Source: Bacillota bacterium
GTDB lineage: Bacteria > Bacillota > Bacilli > Thermoactinomycetales > DSM-44946
NCBI GenBank assembly: GCA_021793745.1
Contig: JAJYSD010000068.1
Coordinates: 1-6,742 of the forward strand
Direction of reading: 5' to 3'
DNA: 6,742 nt
Every line of letters begins with the position of its first letter. Position 1 is the stretch's first letter. This document shows, in pieces, positions 6,727-6,742 of this stretch. A program made the position numbers and the translations under genes. Below the pieces are notes generated by a model. It was given only the letters and a program-made list of their open reading frames with translations, searched no databases and had not been told where the DNA came from.

Positions 6727-6742
6727 TGCGAGTCTCTATCCA

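Overview
The window looks like part of a fairly GC-rich low-GC-lineage Gram-positive genome (Firmicutes, order Bacillales). The signs are a PolC-type replicative polymerase, strong GGAGG ribosome binding sites, the gene order polC-rimP-nusA, and a BdbC-type thiol oxidoreductase. The NusA and RimP sequences would suit a Thermoactinomycetaceae-like or related thermophilic Bacillales host, but that placement is an impression and has not been tested.

Left part, minus strand (1-5144): reading leftward, a complete polC (1429 aa) is followed after 166 bp by rimP (153 aa, GTG start). After a further 23 bp comes the first 67 codons of nusA (TTG start), cut by the left edge. The polC-rimP gap holds the best promoter in the window (TTGTCA-17-TATAAT with an extended -10), placed 18 bp after the polC stop. 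About 30 nt after its predicted start point lies a perfect 11-bp hairpin with an interrupted U-tract. This arrangement fits an attenuated leader for the rimP-nusA operon, as described for Bacillus subtilis.

Middle (5145-5451): a 307-bp divergent intergenic region. It holds the polC ribosome binding site, a likely sigma-A promoter for the rightward gene, and a 13-bp palindrome just downstream of that promoter. The usual upstream neighbours of polC (rasP, proS) are absent.

Right part: a rightward class I SAM-dependent methyltransferase (5452-6219) is followed by a 237-bp convergent gap with GC-rich inverted repeats and a clear leftward intrinsic terminator. That terminator serves the C-terminal half of a leftward bdbC-like gene (6457-6726). 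The bdbC reading frame meets a stop codon just inside the right edge, so it is either broken or disturbed by a sequence end.

Functionally the left block is core replication, 30S maturation and transcription-elongation machinery. The methyltransferase and bdbC are unrelated neighbours. I found no mobile element, CRISPR array, tRNA, rRNA or evident new system. The most interesting parts are the rimP-nusA leader and the broken bdbC frame.
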